64,000 nucleotides of DNA from Cyanobacterium stanieri PCC 7202. GTDB taxonomy: Bacteria; Cyanobacteriota; Cyanobacteriia; Cyanobacteriales; Cyanobacteriaceae. Both the position numbers and the translations under genes were made by a program. Positions 44,090 to 53,811 of this stretch are shown in pieces. The stretch lies in NCBI GenBank assembly GCA_000317655.1, contig CP003940.1:1612001-1676000 (forward strand), in the 5' to 3' direction. A model generated the notes under the pieces. It searched no databases and was not told the origin of the DNA. It was given only the letters and a program-made list of their open reading frames with translations. Numbering within the stretch: position 1 is the stretch's first letter; each line of letters starts with the position of its first letter.

Positions 44090-45142
44090 TTAACTATTTA
44101 AAACCGTTTTTATTTCCTCTAATTTAGTTAATAATTTATCAGTATTCAATAAATCTCTAACCGTATCAATCCCATCCTTTAAAGAAGAAGAAAAACCGCA
44201 ACGCCAGAGATAAAAACCCCCATTTAAAATCACACTATCAGATAAAGTTGATTGCTGTCCTTGTAACAGTTTATGTAACTCTTGATAATAACTTTCATAA
44301 TCCTTTAACTCCACATCTTCACGACTCAAATTAAACTCTTCTGCATGGATTTTAAGATACTCATAACCCTCTTCTTTCTCAGCATTATTGACGCAAATAA
44401 TGGTAGTTTGACCTAATTTTAAATCAGGACTACCTTCTAAACCTTTAATAAGGGTAAATTTTTCTATGCCCCTTAACTGTAGAGCTTCCCTAATCATTTT
44501 TTCCGTGGGAGGGTGGACAAAACCTGCCATCAAATGACTATCTCCTTGATAGGGTTGCCACATTAATTCGAGGGTAGCAAGGGGAGGACGCTTACCAATT
44601 TCTTCTCGGTATTGTACCAGTTTATTTGCGAGGGGAAAATGTTGGGGTAAATAGAGGAAAGAAAAGTTAGTTTCGTTTAATAATTTTTGGGCTTTTTCGA
44701 TGGTTAATTTAGTTAAATTTACACCCAGTTGTTTCCAAATTTCGATGAGGGGCAATCCATATTTGGTGGGCATGGTTTTCCCCCCGTGCATCAATACGGG
44801 AATGTCATGATACGCTAAAATAAGGGCTGTAATGGGTGATATGGGAGCAGTGCGCGATCGCCCATCGTAGGGTATTCCGAGAATCGTTAAAGGATAAGAA
44901 GTATGGGGGATAGTATTTAATTTGGCACCCAAATCAGCATAAGCATCCAACATACCAGCCAATTCTGTGCCTGTGGGGCGTTTAATACGATGAGCAATCA
45001 GAAAAGCCCCTATCTGGGCAGGAGTTGCTACCCCTGTTAACATCATTGTAGCTGCCTGACGAGCTTGTTCTCTGGTTAAATCTTTGTGAGTATGGGTGCC
45101 ACTACCAACTTTTTTTAATAATTCTCTGAATTCTGCGCTCAT
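44090..45142 (-). CDS. TrpD2-like protein (anthranilate phosphoribosyltransferase family)
   Basis: A 350-residue member of the glycosyltransferase family 3 fold. The helical N-terminal domain (LTREQARQAATMMLTG, IGAFLIAHRIKRPT) is typical. The PRPP-binding loop of true TrpD (GTGGD) is replaced by GIPYDGRSR, and KHGN...SSKSGSAD by MHGGKTMPTKYGLP. These are features of TrpD2/YbiB-type proteins, of which some bind nucleic acid and lack anthranilate transferase activity. A tryptophan role is therefore doubtful. It stands alone, with a repeat directly after its stop. Confidence 0.82.
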   Translation of the reverse strand: MSAEFRELLKKVGSGTHTHKDLTREQARQAATMMLTGVATPAQIGAFLIAHRIKRPTGTELAGMLDAYADLGAKLNTIPHTSYPLTILGIPYDGRSRTAPISPITALILAYHDIPVLMHGGKTMPTKYGLPLIEIWKQLGVNLTKLTIEKAQKLLNETNFSFLYLPQHFPLANKLVQYREEIGKRPPLATLELMWQPYQGDSHLMAGFVHPPTEKMIREALQLRGIEKFTLIKGLEGSPDLKLGQTTIICVNNAEKEEGYEYLKIHAEEFNLSREDVELKDYESYYQELHKLLQGQQSTLSDSVILNGGFYLWRCGFSSSLKDGIDTVRDLLNTDKLLTKLEEIKTVLNS

Positions 45143-45209
45143 TATGATGGACTTAAATTAAAATTAGGGCTTATCTTGTGCATAAGACAATAACAATATT
45201 TTAATCTAT

Positions 45210-46349
45210 TTAGGGATTTTTATTTAATTGTTTAAGGGCTGATTGGGCATAAATTTTACTTTTTTCCTTTCCTTTACTGATAATCTCCTTGAGGATTTCT
45301 TTACTTTCTTTTGCACCTATTTTCTGCCATGTATAACACAAATTTTGGCTAATTTTTTCTGATTTTTTTGCTAGGTTATGATTATAATAAAATTTAATAG
45401 TAATATCAATTAGCTGTTGCTTGATTTGGGGTTTATTTATTCTACTAAAACTGCTGATTATATCACAGACAATCTCTTCAGATAGTAGATATAATGCTTT
45501 GGCAAGGGCGTAAATACTATGGTTGGTTTCCTGCCATGCTAAAGCCTTAACGATGCTAGTTTGTAGGGGAATGGGTGTGTATTTTTGAATGAGAATATCA
45601 AAAAGAATATCTGTGGCGAGGGTGTCTTGCAGACGACTGAGGGAAGTAGCTGCCTGTTGACATACTGTCAAATCAACGTCTTCGAGAAGGGGGCAGATGA
45701 GGGCAATTAATTGGGAGGAAGCATAGTATTTACTTTTAAGAGACAATCCAATTAAGGCTTCTTTTCTGATGGTCGAGTTATAATCTTTTAGGGCTTTTTC
45801 GAGGATACTATTAATCCTTTGATCATCAAAATGGGTTAAAGAAGCGATCGCACTTTGTCTAATTTCTACATTATCATCATCCACCACAGACATCAAAGGA
45901 GTAATAACTGAAGGATGGGGAATTTGTGCTAATGCCCTAGTGGCCGATAAACGAGATTCGGAGGAATGCAAAAGAGGGGTTAATACCGAAACCGCATTTT
46001 CCCCCTGACTAGCTAAAGTTTGAGTAGCTAAATTAATTAAATCCTCATCCTCCGTCATCATTAATAACTGAGTAATAATTAAAACAATGCGAGGATTTTG
46101 TAATTGACTCAAAATTCTGAGGGCAAACCAACGATGTTCACTATCTCCCCCCTCATCTAAAATTACACCTTTTAAGGGTTCAATAACATCATTTCCATAT
46201 CTTACCAGAACCTTGGCGATCGCCCATCTTTCCTCAAAACTACCATATTCCAAAGTTTTCAGGGCGGAATGTAAAGATAAAGACTCGAGATTATCCAAAG
46301 AAGTTGTGCGCTCTTGGGGTAAATACATTATATGCTTGGGCAATACCAT
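45210..46349 (-). CDS. HEAT-repeat protein
   Basis: A 379-residue alpha-solenoid. Repeating units of about 30 residues are clear from residue 40 to 300: ALIGLSLKSKY, SRLSATRALAQIPHPSVITPL, EIRQSAIASLTHFDDQRI and SATSLSRLQDTLATD-like units, each with the conserved D/R turn. Such solenoids act as scaffolds, and some in cyanobacteria are phycobilin lyases (CpcE/F, NblB); I see no specific motif to choose between these. The ATG at 46349 is used; another in frame at 46328 is equally possible and neither has a good ribosome-binding site. Confidence 0.78.
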   Translation of the reverse strand: MVLPKHIMYLPQERTTSLDNLESLSLHSALKTLEYGSFEERWAIAKVLVRYGNDVIEPLKGVILDEGGDSEHRWFALRILSQLQNPRIVLIITQLLMMTEDEDLINLATQTLASQGENAVSVLTPLLHSSESRLSATRALAQIPHPSVITPLMSVVDDDNVEIRQSAIASLTHFDDQRINSILEKALKDYNSTIRKEALIGLSLKSKYYASSQLIALICPLLEDVDLTVCQQAATSLSRLQDTLATDILFDILIQKYTPIPLQTSIVKALAWQETNHSIYALAKALYLLSEEIVCDIISSFSRINKPQIKQQLIDITIKFYYNHNLAKKSEKISQNLCYTWQKIGAKESKEILKEIISKGKEKSKIYAQSALKQLNKNP

Positions 46350-46533
46350 CTATACAAGTGATGATCAATAGTTTAAAGCAACTAATTATTCTATTTTCGT
46401 CATCATTAATACATTTTATTAGCTACCATGCAATAGTTGCATTTATAAACACCATAAACCTCATAAATAAAAGAAGGTATGAAATTTTATCCCAAACTTA
46501 AATTCAGTATACCCTCTTTTAATCTTCCCTAGA

Positions 46534-46740
46534 CTAACTCAATTTAAGAGCATTAACAGGCACATCATCCCAACTATTCACAGTACGCAAAACAGCCCTC
46601 CAGCCTTGTTTTTGTTGATCATCAGTCAACTTTTCTTGCCAATCACGATGACAATCATTAGCCGCCTCCTGATTTACACCAGCAATACAGGCTTGAACAA
46701 TTCCACAACCGTCAATTTGTTCATTTACCCAAATAGTCAT
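46534..46740 (-). CDS. Small conserved-looking hypothetical protein (68 aa)
   Basis: A 68-residue soluble protein with three cysteines (C12, C18, C30) in QIDGCGIVQACIAGVNQEAANDCHRDW and a Trp-rich second half (DWQEKL, GWRAVLRTVNSWDDVP). The ATG at 46740 is preceded by GAGGTTTTATTT on the minus strand, giving a plausible ribosome-binding site. I do not recognise the family. Its codon use looks like that of its neighbours. Confidence 0.6.
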   Translation of the reverse strand: MTIWVNEQIDGCGIVQACIAGVNQEAANDCHRDWQEKLTDDQQKQGWRAVLRTVNSWDDVPVNALKLS

Positions 46741-46880
46741 AAATAAAACCTCATTATTTCATCTGTCATACCTATATTGTAGATCTCAACTCAAAACTGA
46801 AACGATAAGTTAATTTTTTGTAAATTTTTTATGGCATTGTGGCAATGTTACCTTAGACAAAACAAAATAGTTAAGACACT

Positions 46881-48296
46881 ATGCAAAAAAATAATAACTT
46901 TCCCTTTACCCCTGCCCATGAATTAGAAAAACTAATTCGCCAAAAAGAAATCTCCCCCCTTGAGTTAACCGAACTATATTTACAACGTATTGAAGATATT
47001 GATACCCACCTAGGAAGTTTTGCCCATATTGCCGCCGATAGTGCCATCAAAGATGCCCACCTAAAGACAGAAATCCTCAGCAATACCAAAGACACCCAAG
47101 AGTTACCCCCTTTTTTTGGCATTCCCACCGCCATCAAAGACTTATATTCTGTCAAAGGAATGCCCACAGCTTATGGAAATGGGTTTATTCAAAACAATAT
47201 TGCCGACTTTGACAGTGGCATTGTCACCAAAATAAAAAAAGCAGGGATGATCATTTTAGGAAAAACAACCACCTCCGAATTAGGCTCATTACCCTACATT
47301 GACGAATCCCCAAATCTGCGTGCCTCTCGTAATCCCTATAACCTAGAATACACCTCTGGAGGTTCTAGTGGAGGTGCCGCTGCTGCCGTGGCGGGGGGAT
47401 TAATACCTGTAGTACATGGGTCAGACGGTGGTGGTTCAGTACGAGGCCCTGCTTTTTGTTGTGGTTTGGTGGGCTTAAAACCCTCTCGAGGTCGAATTTC
47501 TAATGCTCCTGTGGGGGATTATTTGGCAGGGATGGCAACCCATGGTTGTCTGAGTCGTAGTGTCATGGATTCGGCTATTTTACTAGATATTTTATCGGGT
47601 TATACGATAGGAGATCCCTACTGGCTAGAAAGTCCTCCCGAAGGTTTTGCCCATTTGGTAACAAAAAATCCTCCATCTCTCAAAATTGCTTTTGCTAGGG
47701 AAATAGTACCTTTTGGTAAGGCTGATGATTGTTTACAACAACAGGTAAGGGATACTGTGGATATTTTTGCAGATATGGGTCATCAAGTTACAGAAACTTG
47801 TCCTGATTTTTCTGGTATTGTAGAACCTTTTAAAATTATTTGGCAAGGGAGTATGGCACAGGGAGATTTTCCCAATACTATTCTTAACCCGATGAATCGC
47901 TGGTTACGAGAAACTGCACCTAGTTTGAGGGAATATTTAGACGCTATCCACCGAATGCAGGTTATTTCTCGTCAAATAGTGGCGTTTTTTGCTGATTTTG
48001 ATGTGTTAATTTTGCCTACTTATCTTCAACCTCCCATTAAAGTAGGGGAGTGGGCTAGTTTATCATCTGAAATTACTTTAAATAATATCATTAATTGGAT
48101 TGCTCCCTGTCCACCCTTTAATGCGACAGGACAACCTGCGATCGCCCTTCCCACTTCATTCACCGATTCAGGTTTACCCATTGGTATCCAAATTGTAGGT
48201 AAACCAAAGGACGAAATAACCTTACTTCAACTTGCTTACCAATTAGAACAAATAAAACAATGGCAAAAATATCGCCCTGCCATGGTGGGAATATAA
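46881..48296 (+). CDS. Amidase (amidase-signature family)
   Basis: A 471-residue amidase. The signature TSGGSSGGAAAAVAGG holds the cis-serine and catalytic serine, with the catalytic lysine in TAIKDLY upstream, completing the Ser-cisSer-Lys triad. The C-terminal ATGQPAIALPTSFTDSGLPIGIQIVG is also conserved. This family includes GatA, but here no gatB/gatC lies nearby and the sequence lacks clear GatA-specific segments, so a small-molecule amidase is more likely. ATG start at 46881; its neighbours are unrelated. Confidence 0.88.
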   Translation: MQKNNNFPFTPAHELEKLIRQKEISPLELTELYLQRIEDIDTHLGSFAHIAADSAIKDAHLKTEILSNTKDTQELPPFFGIPTAIKDLYSVKGMPTAYGNGFIQNNIADFDSGIVTKIKKAGMIILGKTTTSELGSLPYIDESPNLRASRNPYNLEYTSGGSSGGAAAAVAGGLIPVVHGSDGGGSVRGPAFCCGLVGLKPSRGRISNAPVGDYLAGMATHGCLSRSVMDSAILLDILSGYTIGDPYWLESPPEGFAHLVTKNPPSLKIAFAREIVPFGKADDCLQQQVRDTVDIFADMGHQVTETCPDFSGIVEPFKIIWQGSMAQGDFPNTILNPMNRWLRETAPSLREYLDAIHRMQVISRQIVAFFADFDVLILPTYLQPPIKVGEWASLSSEITLNNIINWIAPCPPFNATGQPAIALPTSFTDSGLPIGIQIVGKPKDEITLLQLAYQLEQIKQWQKYRPAMVGI

Positions 48297-48304
48297 AAAC
48301 AAAA

Positions 48305-50062
48305 TTAGTCGTTTCTTAAACTAACCAAATCAATAAGTTGATCAAAAGCAATGGGGCGACTAAATAAATAACCCTGAAAAGCATCACAATCATTACTTGC
48401 CAAGAAATTCAATTCTCCGGGGGTTTCTACCCCTTCGGCCACCACCTTTAAATTTAGTTGATGGGCCATCTGAATTAAACACCTAACAATACTGGCATTT
48501 TTATAATTAGCATCAATATTTTTAATAAAATCTCGATCAATTTTCAGAGTATCAAAACTAAAATGTTGTAAATATCCCAAAGAAGAGTAACCCTTACCAA
48601 AGTCATCAATGGCAATTTTTAACCCTGCTGACTTGAGTTTATTTAACTTTTTGATGGCGAGGGAAGGATTTTTGATTAACAAACTTTCCGTTAACTCAAT
48701 CTCTATAAACTCAGGATTAAAATAATGTTCAGCTAGTATCTTAAAAATCTTTTGTTCCAATAAATTATTGTTAAATTGACGGGAAGAAAAATTGATAGAA
48801 ATTTCTAACTGTTTATTACACTTTTGCTCAAGCATTTTAAAATGCTCACAGGCTTTATTTAAAACCCAATCCCCAATACGATCAATTAAACCAATTTCCT
48901 CGGCAATGGGAATAAAAATACCGGGAGAAATATTTTTATTATCAGGATCATTCCAGCGCAAAAGAGCCTCCACACCGATAATTTTATTACTAACAATATT
49001 TACTTTTGGCTGATAAAATAACTCAAATTCTTCATTATTTAATGCGTCATGTAATCCTGCTTCGATGGAAACCTCATCCTTATGATGGGTATGAAATGCA
49101 GGAGAATAAACTTCATATTGATTCAATCCTAGCTTTCTATTATCACTTACTACGGCTTTAGCATTATTTAATAAGTCATTAATATGATCTCCTTGTATGG
49201 GATAAAAACTAATACCTATATTAAAATCAATGTAAACTTTACGATTTTTATAAATTAAGGGAGGGGTAATTTTTTCTAATAAATCTTCTGCTAAATCAAT
49301 GGCGGCTTGTCGATGTCTGATGGGTAAACTAATGACGCAAAATTCATAATGTTCTAATCTGGCAATAATAGCATCATCTCCAAGGTTGGCTTTTAGTCTT
49401 TTGACGATGGCTTTAAATAATGAATTGGCAACATCAATGCCCATTTCATCTCTGATTAAATTAAAACGACTAAAATCGAGATAAAGGATAGGTATTAAGG
49501 AGGGAATTGTTTCTTCATAACTCTCTGCTTGAGCATTGATTTGCTGATAAAAAACTTCTAAAATAGCGTTAAAATTTTCTACTAATGAGAGTTGGTTGGG
49601 TAGTTGGGTTAGGTTATCATATTTACTAATTGCGTCTAGTTTTTCCTGTTGTTTTTGTAGTTTTATTTGTTTTTCTGTGATTTCTTGATGTTTGTTGAGG
49701 GCGATACTGATGCCTGTCTCCAAAAGCTCGATTTTATAAGGTTTGGCGATGAATCCGTAGGGAGAACTTTTGATGGCTCTTTTGATGGTTTCTTTATCTG
49801 TATAGGCGGTTAAATAAACAATGGGGATAGAATTTGAGCTTCTTCTATTTAATTCTTTTGCTAGGGTAATACCATCTTCATCTTTTATTTTTATGTCCAT
49901 TAAAATCAGGTCAGGTTTTGTTTTATAAATACCTGAGACGGCCTGTTTTTTATTATCTGCTAATCCGACTACTTGATAACCTAATTGTTCTAAATCTAAT
50001 TTTAGGCTTTCTGCTGCGATCGCCTCATCTTCTACAATAAAGATACTGATGGGATTACTCAT
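48305..50062 (-). CDS. Response regulator with degenerate GGDEF and active-type EAL domains
   Basis: A 585-residue regulator. The REC domain (1-120) has the acidic pocket E11-D12-E13, phospho-acceptor D56 (ILMDIKI), T in YLTAY and the K in IAKPY. A coiled linker leads to a GGDEF-fold domain whose active-site motif reads RLEHYEF, so cyclase activity is unlikely. The C-terminal EAL domain keeps EALLRW, the metal-site DDFGKGYSSLG and the late EGVET, consistent with c-di-GMP hydrolysis. It is divergent from a sensor kinase gene across a 417-base gap, making that kinase a possible phosphodonor. ATG start at 50062. Confidence 0.9.
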   Translation of the reverse strand: MSNPISIFIVEDEAIAAESLKLDLEQLGYQVVGLADNKKQAVSGIYKTKPDLILMDIKIKDEDGITLAKELNRRSSNSIPIVYLTAYTDKETIKRAIKSSPYGFIAKPYKIELLETGISIALNKHQEITEKQIKLQKQQEKLDAISKYDNLTQLPNQLSLVENFNAILEVFYQQINAQAESYEETIPSLIPILYLDFSRFNLIRDEMGIDVANSLFKAIVKRLKANLGDDAIIARLEHYEFCVISLPIRHRQAAIDLAEDLLEKITPPLIYKNRKVYIDFNIGISFYPIQGDHINDLLNNAKAVVSDNRKLGLNQYEVYSPAFHTHHKDEVSIEAGLHDALNNEEFELFYQPKVNIVSNKIIGVEALLRWNDPDNKNISPGIFIPIAEEIGLIDRIGDWVLNKACEHFKMLEQKCNKQLEISINFSSRQFNNNLLEQKIFKILAEHYFNPEFIEIELTESLLIKNPSLAIKKLNKLKSAGLKIAIDDFGKGYSSLGYLQHFSFDTLKIDRDFIKNIDANYKNASIVRCLIQMAHQLNLKVVAEGVETPGELNFLASNDCDAFQGYLFSRPIAFDQLIDLVSLRND

Positions 50063-50479
50063 AGTGTTTTAGGTTAAGGACAGATTTGAGAATGTCTATT
50101 TAAATATTCAAATATTCAAATTAAACGATGAAGAAGACCAAGCAATTTACTTGATAATTGTATTAGTTTTAAGTGAATACAAAGAAAAAATCTTTTTCTA
50201 TTATAACTTAATATCAACTTTTTTTGATAAAAAATCAACTAACTTAATTATAATTTAATTTCACCTATATTCTAATATAAAACCTCGTGGTATTAAACAA
50301 CAGAATGAAACTCAAATTAAATCTCGGGGCAGCAAAACGAAACAAAGGATTGACTAATTATCTTAAACGAAATTTGACAAAATAGATCAACATTTATACT
50401 AATTGCTCCAAGAGGTAAAACCTCCACATCTTTTCTGAAAAGCTAGAATTAAAAAAGATTGTCATAACATATCATCTTA
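50063..50479. other. Gap between divergent response regulator and histidine kinase genes
   Basis: This 417-base AT-rich stretch contains no gene I can support. Two small items are visible: TTGACA (50374-50379) followed after 15 bases by TATACT, a weak promoter towards the kinase gene, and a GAGGT-AAA-ACCTC hairpin near 50409-50422. Confidence 0.4.
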
Positions 50480-51601
50480 ATGAAACAAAAAATCACCCTA
50501 GGTACAAGACTCTTTTTATCCCATTTAGCCGTGATGATAGTTGGTTTAAGTACCTTTATTTTCATTGCGAAAGTGTCCTCACCTCAGTTTTTTGTCCTCA
50601 GACTAGAACAACTAGAAAGAAAAGGTTTTTTGACGGTAAGATCAGCTAAAACCTATCTTATTGATGGTTTTGAGATGGCATGGAATCGTAGCGCCATCTG
50701 GTCATTAATTTTGGGTGGTGTCACCGCAGGGGGATTGAGTTACTATCTCAGTTTACGAATCATGAAACCTTTGCAACAAATGAAGGACATTACCCATAAT
50801 TTTGCGGCAGGACATTGGGAACAAAGAATGCCAGAGAGTGAGATTCCCGAGTTAAATCAACTCAGTGTGAGTTTTAATCGTATGGCGAGTAGTTTGGAGG
50901 ATGTGGAAAGAAGGAGGAGGGATTTGGTAGGAGATTTAACCCATGAATTGCGCACTCCTTTGACGGTGGTTAGGGGTTATTTAGAGGAATTAGCTTCGGG
51001 GGATATGGAGGCTTCTCCTCAGTTGTATCTTAATTTGGTGAGGGAAACTAGGCGTTTAGAAAATTTGACCCGTGATTTGCAGGAGTTGTCAAAGGCGGAG
51101 GCAGGTTATCTTTCCATTGATGTTCAACCCCTTAATCTTTTACCTTTGTTACAAGGATTGGTGGCTAGATTTAGGGATCAGCTTTTGGATGATGGTCCTG
51201 TATTAAAGTTATCTTGTGCTGATAGTCTACCATTGGTAATGGCTGATTGCGATCGCACCGAGCAAATTTTAGTTAATTTATTGGGCAATGCCATTCGCTA
51301 CACTGAGATTGGTTCCATTGAAATCTCCACCGAGGTAGTAAATAAATATTTGTGGATAGGGGTAGAGGATACAGGCACAGGTATCGCCCCCGAAGATTTA
51401 CCCCATGTATTTGAGAGATTTTGGCGTGCAGATCCTTCCCGCAACAGTTATTCTGGTGGTAGTGGTATCGGTTTGGCCATCACCAAAAAGCTGGTAGAAT
51501 TACACGGCGGTGCGATCGAGGTTTCCAGTGAAATCAATCAGGGAACTAAGTTTTGTTTTTCCCTACCCCTTGCCAAAAATTATAACCTCAGTTCGGGATA
51601 A
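50480..51601 (+). CDS. Membrane sensor histidine kinase (HAMP-HisKA-HATPase)
   Basis: A 373-residue sensor kinase. Two membrane helices (about 11-31 and 70-92) enclose a short periplasmic segment of about 40 residues, too small for a classical sensor domain. A HAMP domain (about 93-145) precedes the H-box LTHELRTPL with phospho-acceptor H155. The HATPase domain has N box NLLGNAIRYTE, G1 EDTGTGI, F-box FERFWRAD and G2 GGSGIGLAI. The last residues NYNLSSG and the stop TAA are encoded by a dispersed inverted repeat (51584-51601). A response regulator is divergent upstream. Confidence 0.92.
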   Translation: MKQKITLGTRLFLSHLAVMIVGLSTFIFIAKVSSPQFFVLRLEQLERKGFLTVRSAKTYLIDGFEMAWNRSAIWSLILGGVTAGGLSYYLSLRIMKPLQQMKDITHNFAAGHWEQRMPESEIPELNQLSVSFNRMASSLEDVERRRRDLVGDLTHELRTPLTVVRGYLEELASGDMEASPQLYLNLVRETRRLENLTRDLQELSKAEAGYLSIDVQPLNLLPLLQGLVARFRDQLLDDGPVLKLSCADSLPLVMADCDRTEQILVNLLGNAIRYTEIGSIEISTEVVNKYLWIGVEDTGTGIAPEDLPHVFERFWRADPSRNSYSGGSGIGLAITKKLVELHGGAIEVSSEINQGTKFCFSLPLAKNYNLSSG

Positions 51602-51636
51602 TGGTTGTCAGTAATGTTATCCGGAACTCGAGTTAA
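51584..51636. repeat. Inverted repeat at the end of the histidine kinase gene
   Basis: AACCTCAGTTCGGGATAA (51584-51601) pairs with TTATCCGGAACTCGAGTT (51619-51636), 14 of 18 positions, around a 17-base loop. Sequence and loop (TGGTTGTCAGTA) match the right end of the 10922-11295 region. The left arm encodes the kinase C-terminus and its stop, and the hairpin may act as a 3' stabiliser or terminator. Confidence 0.8.
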
Positions 51637-51726
51637 TTATTGTCAATTGTTCATTTCCCCTTACCTCTAAACCTGATATGATATAGAAACCCCTCAAACT
51701 ATAGTTTTTCTTGCAGACATAAATTC

Positions 51727-52554
51727 ATGAATCAAATGATTAATAGACAGTGGTGGGTAGAAAAATGGCTCGAATTATTAGATTCTTACCGCTTTAAAAA
51801 AAGACTCGAAAGGGCGCGTAACTATGCCAGAGAAGGTAATGTTTTAAACATTGAATTTAAACAAAATCATCTCATCTCCGAGGTACAAGGCAGTGAATCT
51901 CAACCCTATCGAGTAACCCTTTCCCTAGAAGCATTTTCCGATGAGGATTGGGGATATGTCATTGAAACTATGTCAGAAAAAGCTCTCTTGGCAGCGCAGT
52001 TGTTGGTGGGGGAAATGCCTTCAGAAATTGAACAAGTATTTATTAAAAATGGTCTGAGTTTATTCCCTTTTAATTTAACCGATGTCAAATCCCGTTGTAC
52101 TTGTCCAGATAAGGCTAATCCTTGTAAGCACATTGGCGCAGTTTATTATCAACTAGCAGATCGTTTTAGTGAAGATCCTTTTATCATATTCCAACTCAGG
52201 GGCAGAAGCAAAGAACAAATTTTAGAAGCCTTGAGGGTTTGTCGTGGTCTTAAATTATCAGGAAAAGAGCCACAGCCTGAAATGTTGGGCAAAATTAAAT
52301 CGTTACCCAAGCGAAAGGCTAAAACCAACAAAACTTCTGTGCCTTTGAGCATCGACAGTTTTTGGGAATATAACGAGCCTTTGGATTCTTCTTTGGTGGT
52401 GATTACTCCCCCCACGGACAATAAAAACATTCTCGATGTTTTGGGGGCAATTCCTCTCCCTTACAATGACTCTCAGGCTGTGATGCAGTATTTACAGCAG
52501 GTTTACAACACTGTGCCCATGAAGGTGATGGAAATTGCCCTGACGAACGATTAA
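51727..52554 (+). CDS. SWIM zinc-finger protein
   Basis: A 275-residue protein with one SWIM zinc finger: C124 and C126 (RCTCPDK) and C133-x-H135 (CKHIGA), the CxCx6CxH pattern. The N-terminal 120 residues have the usual SWIM-associated beta domain (ARNYAREGNVLNIEF). Related proteins act with SNF2-type helicases; none is in the window. The stop TAA at 52552-52554 overlaps on the opposite strand with the rodA stop (complement of 52551-52553), so the two genes end on the same four bases. ATG start at 51727. Confidence 0.86.
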   Translation: MNQMINRQWWVEKWLELLDSYRFKKRLERARNYAREGNVLNIEFKQNHLISEVQGSESQPYRVTLSLEAFSDEDWGYVIETMSEKALLAAQLLVGEMPSEIEQVFIKNGLSLFPFNLTDVKSRCTCPDKANPCKHIGAVYYQLADRFSEDPFIIFQLRGRSKEQILEALRVCRGLKLSGKEPQPEMLGKIKSLPKRKAKTNKTSVPLSIDSFWEYNEPLDSSLVVITPPTDNKNILDVLGAIPLPYNDSQAVMQYLQQVYNTVPMKVMEIALTND

Positions 52555-53811
52555 TCCTTAATCATTAGTCGTGGGAAACTATAGCTAGTGGTTTTTTTCT
52601 TTTTGTGGGAAATCCGATAATTGGCAATGGATTCAACGATGCCAAAGGCGAGAAAATTGGTCAATAAAGAAGATCGCCCGTAGCTGAGGAAAGGTAAGGG
52701 AATTCCTGTAATGGGAGCTAGTCCAACGGTCATGGCAATATTAATGATAGCTTGGAAGGCAATCATCGCCAAAACACCGATGGCTATCAAAGAACCAAAA
52801 TTATCTTTGGCACCCATAGCGATAACTACTAAACGCCAACATACTAGCCAGATTAAAACTAATACTACCACAGAACCCACGAAACCGAATTGATCGGCGA
52901 TCGCACTGAAAATAAAATCAGTATGTTGTTCAGGAACAAAATTTAATTGAGTTTGAGAACCATTCATAAAACCATTGCCCCATAGCCCTCCAGAACCGAT
53001 GGCAATGCGGGATTGAATCAAATGGTATCCCCCCCCCCAAGGGATCTTGTTCGGGGTTAAGGAAAAGGGTAATTCGGGCTTTCTGATAATCTTTGAGCAA
53101 GTCCCACAAAAATCCTCCCAACTTACCAGCACTGTAGTTCACAAATAATACTAAAATGCTCCATAGGGCGCGATCGGGTAAAGTAAACCAAGCAATTAAG
53201 ACCATCAAAGCCGTAAATATTACCCAACCGGGTAAAAACAAATTGAACAAAAAAGCAGAGAAGAGAGGGGATAACATCAAAATAATCCAACCAAAATTAG
53301 CATTTGCCCAGTAAAGCATCGCCAAAGTTACCACCCCAAAAACCAACGATGTTCCCAAATCAGGCTGAATAAAAATTAATGCCCAAGGTACAATGACAAC
53401 CCCCAAGGCTTTGAAAATACTAGAAATCTTGGAAGCATCCTGATGATGCAATATGGCAGCCAGACTGATGATAATACCCAATTTGGCAAACTCCGAAGGC
53501 TGTACATTAAAACCTGCAATATTAATCCAGCGAGGCGCTCCATTAACCGTAATTCCTGCAAAAATTACGACCAATAATGAAATATTAGTCAAAGCATAAA
53601 GTAGCCAATGAAATTTGAGAAGAGAATCATAGCGCCATCTACTTAGCCCAATCAAACAGGCCAATCCAATCACACCCATAATTAACTGTTGTTGCCAGTT
53701 ATCTACCTGTTCGTAAATTTGGGTGGTGTAGATGGTAACACAGCCAATGGCGGTTAAAATTACCGCTAAGATGATTAAAAACCAATCTTTATTATTCTGA
53801 GAAGTTATCAT
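52551..53811 (-). pseudogene. rodA: rodA, split by a frameshift in a G10 run
   Basis: Two overlapping frames together encode one SEDS-family peptidoglycan glycosyltransferase. The upstream frame (53811 to 52930) gives the N-terminal two-thirds up to LNPEQDPLGGG, then wrong residues to a stop. The downstream frame (53132 to 52551) gives GGGYHLIQSRIAIGSGGLWG, LNFVPEQHTDFIF and the last helices. The junction is a run of ten C on the plus strand (53029-53038); nine would restore LGGGYHLIQ and a continuous protein of about 415 residues. RodA polymerises glycan for lateral wall growth. A homopolymer sequencing error, true mutation or reversible slippage are all possible. Confidence 0.88.
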
